A stretch of 64,000 bases of DNA from Oscillospiraceae bacterium (GTDB lineage Bacteria; Bacillota; Clostridia; Oscillospirales; SIG627), in assembly GCA_034925865.1 (NCBI GenBank), contig JAYFRN010000020.1, forward strand, positions 29,415-93,414, given 5' to 3'. How positions within the stretch are numbered: position 1 is the stretch's first letter; each line of letters opens with the position of its first letter. Made by a program: the position numbers and the translations under genes. Positions 34,845-43,537 of this stretch are shown piece after piece. The notes below the pieces were generated by a model. The model had not been told where the DNA came from. It saw only the letters and a program-made list of their open reading frames with translations, and ran no database searches.

Positions 34845-35459
34845 AATGAGTTTTAGGGGATTCTTAAGGACCCTTTTTAAAGAGTCTAAAGCGACAGTGA
34901 TCAAACGGAAAACCATGTGCTTTGCCAATAATCACAGTCATGACACGAAAAATCTAAAATGAGTTTTAGGGGATTCTTAAGGACCCTTTTTTAAAGAGTC
35001 TAAAGCGACAGTGATCAAACGGAAAACCATGTACTTTGCCAATAATCACAGTCATGACACAAAAAATCTAAATGAGTTTTAGGAGATTCTTAAGGACCCT
35101 TTTTTAAAGAGTCTAAAGCGACAGTGATCAAACGGAAAACCATGTGCTTTGCCAATATCACAGTCATGACACGAAAAATCTAAAATGAGTTTTAGGAGAT
35201 TCTTAAGGACCCTTTTTAAAGAGTCTAAAGCGACAGTGATCAAACGGAAAACCATGTACTTTGCCAATAATCACAGTCATGACACAAAAAATCTAAAATG
35301 AGTTTTAGGGGATTCTTAAGGACCCTTTTTAAAGAGTCTAAAGCGACAGTGATCAAACGGAAAATCATGTGCTTTGCCAATAATCACAGTCATGACACAA
35401 AAAATCTAAAATGAGTTTTAGGGGATTCTTAAGGACCCTTTTCCAAAAGGGTCCTTAAG
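34845..35459 (-). repeat. Tandem array of 113-bp units (5 complete, 1 partial) ending in a full hairpin
   Basis: Units begin with AATGAGTTTTAGG at 34845, 34958, 35071, 35184, 35297 and 35410, always 113 bp apart. Each unit has two hairpin-forming parts: GGACCCTTTTT with AAAGAGTC, and GACAGTGAT with ATCACAGTC around a 40-nt loop containing GTGCTTTGCCAATA. Units differ by a few substitutions and compensating 1-bp indels. The last partial unit carries a complete palindrome (35428-35459) in place of the imperfect one. The period is not a multiple of three, so no protein is encoded. It fills the 681 bp between two minus-strand genes. Confidence 0.93.
35410..35459 (-). repeat. Hairpin-plus-tail element at the array end
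   Basis: On the minus strand CTTAAGGACCCTTTT pairs with AAAAGGGTCCTTAAG (GG between), then the tail AATCCCCTAAAACTCATT. The 50-bp sequence is nearly identical to 60107-60157 (one extra G in the loop there). It lies just after the Gfo/Idh gene and may terminate it. Confidence 0.85.
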
Positions 35460-35474
35460 CGTATCCATCTAACT

Positions 35475-36470
35475 TTAATGTGCGTCGGCCGGATAGCTTA
35501 TCCCCGTCTGACGGCGTATTTCGTCACATATTTCCGCTGCGGCAAGCGACATTGGCAGGGGAAACGCAAGAAGCGCATGCTTTGCGCGTTTGAATTCGTT
35601 TACGGCGGAGATGAACGCGTCGATTTCATAACACATACTGTCCTGACGCTGATCAAATTCTATGTCTTCGGTTTTTCCGTTCCGGTACTTTATTTCGATT
35701 CTGCCGGGAATATTTAGTCTGTCAACGGTCATCGTGGCGTCCTCACCGGCTATTTCACAGGGTAAAAACGAGGTCGATACCTTTGAATAATGAACGCAGG
35801 CATCAAAGCTGCCGTAATCAAGCAAGGCGAAGCCGGCGCCGTCAACACCGCCCGGTATTTTAACGGCGGATGCCTTAACTCCCAGTGGTTTTCCGAACAG
35901 GAGGAGCATAGGATACAGACAATAAACGCCGAGATCCAGCATTCCGCCGTTGGAAAATTCGGCTTTAAAGGTGTTGACATCGGCTCCGGCTTTATGAGCG
36001 TCGTAACGGGAGGAATATTTGGCAAAGGAAAAAAAAACGCTCCTGATTTGCCCGAGCTTATGTAGATTGCTTTGCACGGCAATGAAGCCGGGCATATATG
36101 CTGATTTATATGCTTCCGCAAAGAACACGCCGTATTCGTTCGCGCAGGAGGTGACGCATCTTACCTCGGCGGCGTTCGAGCATAACGGCTTTTCGCAAAG
36201 CACGTGCTTACCGGCACGCAAAAAAAGCTCGGACTGAGCTGCGTGCAAAGAATTCGGGCTTGCTATATACACACAGTCTATATTTTTGTCGCGGCTCATA
36301 GCAGCGATATCGTCATAAATGGTTATTGCGCCGAATCGGTCGGCGACGGAGCGCGCCTTTGATATATCCCGGGAATATACAGCGTAAAGTCTGTATTCGG
36401 GATTTGTGCACGCGGTATTCCAGAATTCTTCGGAAATGAAACCGGTGCCTATCGTAGCAAAATTAAGCAT
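35475..36470 (-). CDS. Gfo/Idh/MocA-family oxidoreductase
   Basis: 331 residues. N-terminal Rossmann fold (FATIGTGFISEEF, residues 4-16), the family motif CEKPLCSN near residues 92-99 with the active-site Lys, and FSNGGMLDLGVYCLYP in the C-terminal domain. NAD(P)-dependent oxidation of a sugar or cyclitol hydroxyl is the family activity. Near the sugar isomerase-like gene, but the hairpin array lies between them. Confidence 0.9.
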   Translation of the reverse strand: MLNFATIGTGFISEEFWNTACTNPEYRLYAVYSRDISKARSVADRFGAITIYDDIAAMSRDKNIDCVYIASPNSLHAAQSELFLRAGKHVLCEKPLCSNAAEVRCVTSCANEYGVFFAEAYKSAYMPGFIAVQSNLHKLGQIRSVFFSFAKYSSRYDAHKAGADVNTFKAEFSNGGMLDLGVYCLYPMLLLFGKPLGVKASAVKIPGGVDGAGFALLDYGSFDACVHYSKVSTSFLPCEIAGEDATMTVDRLNIPGRIEIKYRNGKTEDIEFDQRQDSMCYEIDAFISAVNEFKRAKHALLAFPLPMSLAAAEICDEIRRQTGISYPADAH

Positions 36471-36580
36471 TATTAACCTTGATATAAAAATCTTTCAGTA
36501 GAGCTTTTAGAATATATATAAGTTTCTTGCCGGGGTTCTTTTCAAAGAAGCCGCGTATCTCTTCTTAATCCTCGAACAAA

Positions 36581-37231
36581 TCAGTCTGAGTTTTGATTGT
36601 TAATTGTTTCTGTAAGCGTTCCGGGATTGGAGAGAAGCCCTCCGGTTGCTATTTCGGCAAAAGCTGGATTGTCGGCGAACAAAAGCTTTCCTGAGCTGTC
36701 ACGGGAAAGACTTAATGTGATATCCTTTGAAACATATTCATAGCTGTCTTCGGCGATAAAACGGACGACTATGCCGTCGAAAGCTTTTTCGCGATCAAGA
36801 AGCTCTATTTCGTCGAGCTTTGAGGTCAGAATATATGTCTTATAGGTGTTGAAAACATCCTTCGCAAAGGAAGAACAGTCCTTAAATTTTACTCTTAATG
36901 CTATATCGCACCCGTTTCCGGTCTCTGTAATCGAAAGAATGCTGTATTTAATTTTTAAAGCAACGCTGCGTAAAAACATAGTCGAAGAAGGTATCTGTTC
37001 GCAAAGATATGAATAAGCTTCAAACTGCTCGTCGGAAAAGCTCCAGAAATAAACGTCGCCGTCTTTTAAGGAAATCAGTTTTTCCATGTCCTCGGAGGAA
37101 TAATTCCTGAAGGCTTCAAAAAGTTGTTTTACCGCGTTTCTTTCATCCGGATGATTCGAAGCGGAACAGGAGATAAGAAAAGAGGCGATTATCAAAAGCA
37201 AAAAGCCATATGAAATGTGTTTTGTTTTCAT
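36581..37231 (-). CDS. Lipoprotein encoded at the end of the rnf operon
   Basis: 216 residues with a lipoprotein signal peptide (LLLIIASFLISCSAS; lipobox LISC, Cys at about residue 22). The mature part has no recognised domain; it is predicted globular and mixed alpha/beta. Its ATG overlaps the rnfB stop (ATGA), so it is translated with rnfB. It could be an assembly or anchoring partner of Rnf, or simply share its transcript. A weak hairpin (GGCTTCTTT with AAAGAACCCC, 36532-36553) follows. Confidence 0.75.
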   Translation of the reverse strand: MKTKHISYGFLLLIIASFLISCSASNHPDERNAVKQLFEAFRNYSSEDMEKLISLKDGDVYFWSFSDEQFEAYSYLCEQIPSSTMFLRSVALKIKYSILSITETGNGCDIALRVKFKDCSSFAKDVFNTYKTYILTSKLDEIELLDREKAFDGIVVRFIAEDSYEYVSKDITLSLSRDSSGKLLFADNPAFAEIATGGLLSNPGTLTETINNQNSD

Positions 37232-38142
37232 TGTTTATTATTTGAATCTTTTACGTTAGTTTCTGCGGTTGATACGGCAGTTATTCCTCTGTCGGGAGAC
37301 AAATCCTCGTCTCCGCGTGTGATTCCATCCTCAATCTGAGCCTTGCTTGACCATATGATTTTGCGCGGACATACTTTTTCACATTCACCGCAATGCTGGC
37401 ACAACGTGTAGTCGATCTCCGCGACTCCTCCGTTGACCTTTATCGCGCCGTATTTGCATGCCTTTTCGCAAAGCCTGCAGCCCAGGCATCCCACGTCGCA
37501 ATATTTTCTGGTGACCGCGCCCTTGTCCACAGACATACAGCCGATCCAGTATTTTGCGTCATAAGGTATTAATTTTATTATCTGCTTAGGGCAGGCCTTT
37601 ACGCACATACCGCATGCGTGGCATTTTATGTAATCGACGGCCGCGACGCCGTTTATAATGTGTATGGCATCGAATTTACAGGCCTGTACGCAGCTGCCCA
37701 TGCCGATGCATCCGTTAGGACACATTTTACTTCCTCCGGCAAGACGCATAGCGGCGTTGCAGTCCGTAAGGCCGTCGTACAGGTATTTTTTCTTTGCCAG
37801 ATCGTTGGTGCCGCTGCACATAACCTGTGCGCGGTATCGAATTTCGCCGGAAGAAGGAGCTTCACCGAGCTCCGCGGCAATCTGGACATGAATCTCATGA
37901 GAAGCAACAGGGCAGGTGTCGTATTTCGCCTTTCCTGAGGCAATCGCCTCTGAAAGCGCCGCGCAGCCCGCAAATCCGCAGCCGCCGCAATTGGCGCCTG
38001 GCAAAAGCAAGGCGATTTTTTCGGCGGTAGGGTCTGATTTCACCTCAAAGATCTTCCCGAATATTGCGAGCAGAAGTCCGAAAACTCCGCCCAAAAGCAG
38101 AAACCATAAAAAGGCCCATAGGATCGTCTGTGTTGTAGGCAT
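37228..38142 (-). CDS. rnfB: Rnf complex subunit B (ferredoxin-accepting iron-sulfur protein)
   Basis: 304 residues: one N-terminal membrane helix, a 4Fe-4S motif in LLPGANCGGCGFAGC (about residues 47-61) with a later Cys, then three groups of Cys-rich ferredoxin motifs (CIGMGSCVQACK, CHACGMCVKACPK, CLGCRLCEKACK, CQHCGECEKVCPR). RnfB takes electrons from reduced ferredoxin and passes them to the membrane part. In operon position 6 of rnfCDGEAB, as in Clostridium and Acetobacterium. Confidence 0.96.
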   Translation of the reverse strand: MPTTQTILWAFLWFLLLGGVFGLLLAIFGKIFEVKSDPTAEKIALLLPGANCGGCGFAGCAALSEAIASGKAKYDTCPVASHEIHVQIAAELGEAPSSGEIRYRAQVMCSGTNDLAKKKYLYDGLTDCNAAMRLAGGSKMCPNGCIGMGSCVQACKFDAIHIINGVAAVDYIKCHACGMCVKACPKQIIKLIPYDAKYWIGCMSVDKGAVTRKYCDVGCLGCRLCEKACKYGAIKVNGGVAEIDYTLCQHCGECEKVCPRKIIWSSKAQIEDGITRGDEDLSPDRGITAVSTAETNVKDSNNKQ

Positions 38143-38159
38143 ATTATGTTTTACATCCT

Positions 38160-38747
38160 TTAACCCAGATTTATTCCGGAAAAACCGGTGAACGCAAGTA
38201 CGATTATACCCGCGCTGACAAGAGCGAGCGGAAGCCCTCTGAAAGCTTTCGGCGGGTCGGTGAATTTAAGTCTTTCGCGGACGCCCGCAAATATAAGTAT
38301 CGCAAGCGTGAAGCCGAGAGCGGAGGAAAAACCGAAGCATATCGACTGAATGAGGTTGTATCCGTTCTGAATATTCAGAAGCGCCGCGCCCAATACTGCG
38401 CAGTTGGTGGTTATCAAGGGCAGATATATCCCAAGTGCCTGATACAGTGCCGGGACGAATTTCTTCAAGAACATCTCGATAAGCTGCACGAGCACGGCGA
38501 TGACGAGGATGAACGCGAGCGTTGTGAGAAACTCAAGTCCGCTGGGGACGAGGATATAAGTATAAACCAGCCACGTGACAGCCGAAGAGAGCGTCATGAC
38601 AAAGGTGACGGCCAGCCCCATTCCGAGAGCGTTGGACGGCTTGTCTGAAACGCCGAGAAACGGACATACGCCGAGAAATTTAAGAAAAATAATGTTCTCA
38701 ACGACGATAGCCGTGAACATCAATAAAACAAGCTCTTTAAGATCCAT
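38160..38747 (-). CDS. rnfA: Rnf complex subunit A (membrane)
   Basis: 195 residues, six membrane helices; contains NIIFLKFLGVCPFLG near the N-terminus and LITTNCAVLGAALL in the middle, the conserved half-sites that carry the membrane Fe-S ligands Cys in RnfA/RnfE. One base separates it from rnfE. Confidence 0.96.
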   Translation of the reverse strand: MDLKELVLLMFTAIVVENIIFLKFLGVCPFLGVSDKPSNALGMGLAVTFVMTLSSAVTWLVYTYILVPSGLEFLTTLAFILVIAVLVQLIEMFLKKFVPALYQALGIYLPLITTNCAVLGAALLNIQNGYNLIQSICFGFSSALGFTLAILIFAGVRERLKFTDPPKAFRGLPLALVSAGIIVLAFTGFSGINLG

Positions 38748-38748
38748 A

Positions 38749-39411
38749 TCAGCCTTTTCCTCCGTTTGCTTTTGCTTTATCGGCTTTTACCGCTCTGAGG
38801 TTGTTTATGTAGGCGGCGAGAGCGATCACACAGCCGAGAGTAATAAACGCTCCGGCAGGCGTGACGAATGAAAGAATCGGGACATATCCGTCGGGCATTA
38901 TCTGTACGCCGCATATCGTTCCGTTTCCGAAAATTTCTCTGATCGCGGAAACAACGATGAGGGCAAGAGTGTATCCGAGTCCGGCGCTCAGTCCGTCGAC
39001 GGCGCTGGGAAGCACGGAATTCTTTGATGCGAATGCCTCCGCGCGGGCGAGAATGATGCAGTTGACGACGATCAAAGGGATGAAAAGCCCGAGCGATTTG
39101 TCAAGGGCCGGGAAATATGCCTTCATGATGAGCTCTATAATGGTGACAAAGGTTGAAATAATAACGATATAGGATGCGATTCTTATCTGACGCGGAATTA
39201 TTTTTCTCACAAGGGATATAAATATATTGGAGAAGATAAGAACAACGGTAACGCACAGCCCCATGGCTATGCCGTTGGGAACGCCGGTCGTTATGGCAAG
39301 GGTGGAACACATACCGAGCAGTTGTACGAAAATCGGGTTCTTATCCCAGAGACCGTCGGTCAGTATCTTTTTATAATTCGTCTTTTCACATTTTTCGGCC
39401 ATCTCGTTCAT
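38749..39411 (-). CDS. rnfE: Rnf complex subunit E (membrane)
   Basis: 220 residues. FVQLLGMCSTLAITT near residues 28-42 and LIVVNCIILARAEAFAS in the middle are the paired Cys half-sites homologous to those of RnfA; six membrane helices. Starts within the end of rnfG (4-bp overlap). Confidence 0.96.
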   Translation of the reverse strand: MNEMAEKCEKTNYKKILTDGLWDKNPIFVQLLGMCSTLAITTGVPNGIAMGLCVTVVLIFSNIFISLVRKIIPRQIRIASYIVIISTFVTIIELIMKAYFPALDKSLGLFIPLIVVNCIILARAEAFASKNSVLPSAVDGLSAGLGYTLALIVVSAIREIFGNGTICGVQIMPDGYVPILSFVTPAGAFITLGCVIALAAYINNLRAVKADKAKANGGKG

Positions 39412-39974
39412 TCCTCCTTGTACAGTGCTTCACATGCGGTGATCGCAGCCTTTACGCCGCGTAAAACGCCCCTGGAGCTGTAGGTCGCGCCTGAAATGGC
39501 ATCCACTCCGTTGCCGAAATTGACATCGGAACCGGCCCCCGCATATGTCGAGAGATAGGATTCATTGTTGACACGGCTACCGATCCCGGCAGTTTCTGAA
39601 ATTGAGATTATAGCTATTTTAATGACCTTGAAATCGGTGGATATCCCTATTATCATGGTAATGTCGTTGGCAAATCCGGACGGACTGACTTCGGCCGCAT
39701 ATCCAAGCACGGAGCCGCCGGCATCGTAAACGGTCATTACGCGATCGACATCCTTGTCGGCTTCATATTTGGCTTCGGTTCTGGAGGAATAATCGGGGAA
39801 AATGCCCGACAGAGCGGATTTTACTTCGACTTCTGAATTTGCCGCTATTATAGGGGCGGTGACGACATAGGCGGCGGCAAGCAGAGAGGCGCATATCGTG
39901 CATACTGCGAGGAGCACGAGAGCGGTTTTTAAAATGCCGGGCATATCTGATGAGCTGATTTTATTGATATTCAT
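39408..39974 (-). CDS. rnfG: Rnf complex subunit G (covalent FMN)
   Basis: 188 residues: one N-terminal membrane helix and an FMN-binding domain. DAISGATYSSRGVLRGVK near the C-terminus holds the Thr to which FMN is attached by ApbE. Overlaps rnfD and rnfE by 4 bp each. Confidence 0.95.
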   Translation of the reverse strand: MNINKISSSDMPGILKTALVLLAVCTICASLLAAAYVVTAPIIAANSEVEVKSALSGIFPDYSSRTEAKYEADKDVDRVMTVYDAGGSVLGYAAEVSPSGFANDITMIIGISTDFKVIKIAIISISETAGIGSRVNNESYLSTYAGAGSDVNFGNGVDAISGATYSSRGVLRGVKAAITACEALYKEE

Positions 39975-40957
39975 TTTGGATCGCCCCCGAATCTTACAGG
40001 CTTTGTATATCGGTCAAGATACCAGACAAACAGGTTCATTATGAGAATGGCAAAGGATACGCCTTCGGGGTATCCGCCGAAATATCTGATAAAAACAGTG
40101 AGCACACCGCATCCAGCGCCGTAAATAAGACGTCCGTTCGGCGTGGCGGGAGAGGTGACATAATCTGTCGCCATAAAGAACGCGCCGAGCACGAGACCTC
40201 CCGTAAGAAGCTCATTCAGCATGAACTCAATGGTTATGGAGTTGCGCGGGAAAAAATATGTAATAATGGCGACGGTGAGAATATACGAAACCGGGATATG
40301 CCAGGTGATTACTCTGCGGACAAGCAGATATATTGCTCCGACGAGAAGCATAAGCACGCTGACTTCTCCGATGCATCCTGCGTTTTTACCGAATAAAAGA
40401 TCAAGCAGACTTTCCGACGGGAATTGGCCCTGCTTCAACATTGCCAATGGCGTGGCGGAGGCGACGGCGTCGATATCGGAGGGCTTGAGCGTCAGCGCAA
40501 ACGCGCTGAGGGACGATTCCGGCTTTACAAATGAACTCATCGCTCCGGGAAATGATACAAACAAGAATATCCTTGCGCATATTGCGGGATTGACAATGTT
40601 GCGCCCTATTCCTCCGAACAGCTGCTTTACGATGACAACAGCAAAAAAATCTCCTATTATGACCATCCAGAGCGGAATTGTAACCGGAAGGCAAAAGGCC
40701 AGCAGCACGCCGGTGACTGTCGCGGAGAAATCCGTGACCGTAAGAGGCTTTTTCATGATAAGCTGATATAAAAGCTCAAACAGTACGGAAAAGATAACGG
40801 AAACGAGCAATATCGTAACGGAGCGATATCCGAAAGCATATACGCTCCATATCGCGGCGGGAACGAGTGCAATCAGGACATCGGTCATTATAACGCGCGT
40901 GGAATCCTCATGCTTTATATGCGGAGAGGATGAGATGCGCAGAAGGTCCGAATTCAT
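39971..40957 (-). CDS. rnfD: Rnf complex subunit D (membrane, covalent FMN)
   Basis: 328 residues with about nine membrane helices. VASATPLAML near residue 167 contains the Thr for covalent FMN. FGGIGRNIVNPAICARIFL and FMATDYVTSPATPNGRLIYG are family landmarks. Part of the ion-translocating core. Confidence 0.95.
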   Translation of the reverse strand: MNSDLLRISSSPHIKHEDSTRVIMTDVLIALVPAAIWSVYAFGYRSVTILLVSVIFSVLFELLYQLIMKKPLTVTDFSATVTGVLLAFCLPVTIPLWMVIIGDFFAVVIVKQLFGGIGRNIVNPAICARIFLFVSFPGAMSSFVKPESSLSAFALTLKPSDIDAVASATPLAMLKQGQFPSESLLDLLFGKNAGCIGEVSVLMLLVGAIYLLVRRVITWHIPVSYILTVAIITYFFPRNSITIEFMLNELLTGGLVLGAFFMATDYVTSPATPNGRLIYGAGCGVLTVFIRYFGGYPEGVSFAILIMNLFVWYLDRYTKPVRFGGDPK

Positions 40958-41022
40958 TTTTTATAACCATGCCTTTCCCGGATACCGGCACAACAAACGC
41001 GCCTTCCGGTCTTCCTTTTTTA

Positions 41023-42327
41023 TCATTTCTTTTGAGTCAGCTTGCTTTTCGCAATGCGTATATATTGTATAATAGGAATGTTTCCCGGACAAACATACGT
41101 ACAGCAGCCGCATTCAACACAGCTTTTAACCCCGAACGCGTCGCAGCTTTCGTAATCGTTTATTTTTGAATATGCGGCAAAATAGCATGGCATAAGGTGC
41201 ATCGGACACACGCCGACGCATCGGCCGCAATGGATGCAATTCGGAATTTCCCGGTGATACATATCCTTTGACAGCGCGAGAATTCCTGCCGTGCCCTTTG
41301 TGACCGGCGCGTTTTCATCCCACTGGGCAATGCCCATCATAGGACCTCCGCTTATTATCCGGTCAGGTCTTTTTGAAAAGCCTCCGCAGAAATTGATTAT
41401 ATCTGAAAACGGCGTTCCAATCGGAACGATTACGTTTCCGGGATTGACGATACAGTCGCCGTCGACGGTGACGACGCGTTCGGTTACCGGCATTCCGGTC
41501 GAAAAGGCGCGGTATACCGCGAAGCAGGTTTCGGCGTTGAATACGACATATCCGAGATCCGAGGGCAGCTTTCCGGCGGGAAGCTCCTTATGCTCGAAGG
41601 CGTATATCAGCTGGCGCTCGTCGCCCTGAGGATATTTGGTTTTCAATACCTTTACCGACAGCAATGAATCACCCTTGAGCAGCTTTTTGAGGTCGGCTAT
41701 GGCATCGGGCTTGTTGTCCTCGATGGCAATATATCCTGTTGTGACGCCGCATGCTTTCAAAAGAATTTTTGCGCCGTATATAATATCCTTTGCGTTTTCG
41801 GCTATCAGGCGGTGATTCGCGGTGAGATACGGCTCGCATTCGGCGCAGTTGATGATCAGCTTTTGGGCTTTTCCGATAGCGGATTTGATCTTCGCGTGAG
41901 TCGGGAACGTGGCTCCGCCCATTCCCACGATTCCCGCGCGGCGCACGGTATCGATGATTTCGTCGGAACTAAGCTCCGATATTTTCTTTTCACATGGTTT
42001 TATATCCGGAGAAACGGCACCGGAATAATCGTTTTCGATTACTATATAGTCGTCTCTGCGGCCGTTCTGATTAATTGCGGATTCAATTCGGAGCACTTTT
42101 CCCGCGATTCCGGCATGAATGCAGGCGGAGAGGCCGTTATTGTTTTCTCCGATGAGCTGTCCTTTTGAAACAACCTCCCCCGGCTTCACGACTGGTATAC
42201 AGGCAAGCCCGATATGCTGGGACATCGGAACACGGATGTATGCCGGTTCACGCGGACGGGTTATCGTACATTGATCCGTATTTTTATTCTCCGGCAGATG
42301 AATACCGCCTCTGAATGTTAAGGACAT
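41023..42327 (-). CDS. rnfC: Rnf complex subunit C (NADH-binding iron-sulfur protein)
   Basis: 434 residues. GIVGMGGATFPTHAK (residues 132-146) belongs to the FMN/NADH site and INCAECEPYLTAN follows; two 4Fe-4S motifs, CIHCGRCVGVCP and CVECGCCTYVCPG, lie at the C-terminus. RnfC passes electrons to NAD+. First gene of the operon; a promoter lies at 42412-42440. The Rnf complex couples ferredoxin:NAD+ electron flow to Na+ or H+ export; the coupling ion cannot be read from this sequence. Confidence 0.96.
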   Translation of the reverse strand: MSLTFRGGIHLPENKNTDQCTITRPREPAYIRVPMSQHIGLACIPVVKPGEVVSKGQLIGENNNGLSACIHAGIAGKVLRIESAINQNGRRDDYIVIENDYSGAVSPDIKPCEKKISELSSDEIIDTVRRAGIVGMGGATFPTHAKIKSAIGKAQKLIINCAECEPYLTANHRLIAENAKDIIYGAKILLKACGVTTGYIAIEDNKPDAIADLKKLLKGDSLLSVKVLKTKYPQGDERQLIYAFEHKELPAGKLPSDLGYVVFNAETCFAVYRAFSTGMPVTERVVTVDGDCIVNPGNVIVPIGTPFSDIINFCGGFSKRPDRIISGGPMMGIAQWDENAPVTKGTAGILALSKDMYHREIPNCIHCGRCVGVCPMHLMPCYFAAYSKINDYESCDAFGVKSCVECGCCTYVCPGNIPIIQYIRIAKSKLTQKK

Positions 42328-42411
42328 AAATTTAAATTCCTTTTAAAGGTTTAATATGTAAAGCCTGCCTGATACGGCGGCAAATATGCTTATTAATGAA
42401 AACCTCTGATT

Positions 42412-42440
42412 ATTATACAGCATCATCGATGCTATTTCAA
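42412..42440 (-). promoter_or_regulatory. Promoter of the rnf operon with a palindromic spacer
   Basis: TTGAAA (42440-42435) and TATAAT (42417-42412) with a 17-bp spacer on the minus strand. The spacer holds GCATC-GAT-GATGC, a short inverted repeat that could bind a regulator. Palindromic element copy C ends 7 bp upstream of the -35 box. Confidence 0.75.
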
Positions 42441-42446
42441 GACTGT

Positions 42447-42550
42447 TTATTAAAACGGCAATTAAATAATGTTGTTTTATAAGACGAAAAAGCCCATATA
42501 CCAAAGCTTTTTTCTCTTTTGGCGGCAATCATTCAAATCGCCGAGTTAAT
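42447..42550 (+). repeat. Palindromic dispersed element, copy C (full length)
   Basis: 104 bp. The left arm TTATTAAAACGGCAATTAAA is followed by TAAT; the inner hairpin is GAAAAAGC with GCTTTTTTC around CCATATACCAAA; the right arm is TCATTCAAATCGCCGAGTTAA. It fills the gap between the HAD gene and the rnf promoter. Compared with copy A, both hairpin arms changed together (AAAAGC/GCTTTT against AAAAGCTC/GAGTCTTTT). Confidence 0.85.
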
Positions 42551-42575
42551 GGGCAAAATAAAATACAGTGCGTTA

Positions 42576-43358
42576 TTAAAGAATTTCCGCAACAGAACGC
42601 ACAATAAAATCGGGCCGCATGTCGTCCGGCGCTTTTTCTGCAGCTTCCGCGCTTGTTTCGCCGGAGAGAACGAGCACGGAGGTCATCCCGTGGCGCGTTC
42701 CGGCCGCTATATCCGTGTAAAGCCGGTCGCCGACGATTGCGGCCTCGTCTCTGTTTCCGCCGCAAAGAGAGGATATAAAATCTGCTGTCTCCTTTTCCGG
42801 CTTGCCGAAAAATCGCGGCAATTTTCCGGTGGAGGCCGAAATGAGAGCGGCTATCGAGCCGCTGTCCGGAATAAAGCCTGTTTCGGTGGGGCAGTTTATA
42901 TCCGGATGAGTTGATAAAAATTCTGCTCCTTCGCGGATAAGATTGCAGGCGGTTGCGAGCTTTTCGTATGTAAGCGTCGTATCAAACGAGCAAACGACGA
43001 TCTCGGCGCCGATGCCTGTGCGTGACACGGGAACTCCGGCGGATTCGAAAAGAGAAATCAAAGCCTCTGTGCCCACGACATAAACCGGTTTTCCGGCACG
43101 TTGTTTCAAAAGAAAATCCGCCGTAACGTCGCCGGAGGAATAAACTTCTCCCGATTCAGCATTGAATCCCAGCGATATCAGGCGGTTATAATATGTTTCT
43201 TTTGACTTTGAGGTGTTGTTTGTGAAAAAAATAACGCTGCGTCCGCAAGACTTTATCCTTTGTACAAATTCCGGTGCTCCCGGAATCGGTATGTTTCCCA
43301 AATATAAAGTACCGTCCATGTCAAGGACATACTTTTTTATATCCGGCAGATAAAGCAT
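42576..43358 (-). CDS. HAD-superfamily subfamily IIA hydrolase (NagD-like phosphatase)
   Basis: 260 residues. Motif I VLDMDGTLY (Asp nucleophile near residue 13), motif II FFTNNTSKS, a Lys in FGKPEKE for motif III and IVGDRLYTDI for motif IV are all present, as in NagD and 4-nitrophenylphosphatase-type enzymes. It dephosphorylates small phosphate esters; the physiological substrate is unclear. GAGGAACC precedes the ATG by 6 nt. Confidence 0.92.
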   Translation of the reverse strand: MLYLPDIKKYVLDMDGTLYLGNIPIPGAPEFVQRIKSCGRSVIFFTNNTSKSKETYYNRLISLGFNAESGEVYSSGDVTADFLLKQRAGKPVYVVGTEALISLFESAGVPVSRTGIGAEIVVCSFDTTLTYEKLATACNLIREGAEFLSTHPDINCPTETGFIPDSGSIAALISASTGKLPRFFGKPEKETADFISSLCGGNRDEAAIVGDRLYTDIAAGTRHGMTSVLVLSGETSAEAAEKAPDDMRPDFIVRSVAEIL

Positions 43359-43394
43359 ATTGGTTCCTCAGTCGTTTTTCATGTTATTGTATTC

Positions 43395-43423
43395 AGTATA
43401 TCACAAATTCCGTTTATACACAA
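43395..43423 (-). promoter_or_regulatory. Promoter of the HAD hydrolase gene
   Basis: TTGTGT (43423-43418) and TATACT (43400-43395), 17-bp spacer, minus strand. Confidence 0.65.
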
Positions 43424-43452
43424 CCGGAATTGCCGAAATTCGCAAAAATATA

Positions 43453-43481
43453 TTGATATTTTTCAACGCTTGATTTATACT
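43453..43481 (+). promoter_or_regulatory. Promoter of the LCP gene
   Basis: TTGATA (43453-43458) and TATACT (43476-43481), 17-bp spacer. Divergent from the HAD promoter, 29 bp between the two -35 boxes. Confidence 0.7.
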
Positions 43482-43537
43482 GTATGTATTATGTAAAATC
43501 GCTACGACTTTTTTAAACACTAAAACTGAAGGTCCAA

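Noticed and set aside
35079-35267. A 62-codon minus-strand frame with a repeated peptide inside the 113-bp array
   Set aside because: The 113-bp period is not a multiple of three, so the frame changes with each unit; there is no ribosome site.
34845-35459. CRISPR array
   Set aside because: The 113-bp units are identical along nearly their whole length; there are no unique spacers and no cas genes.
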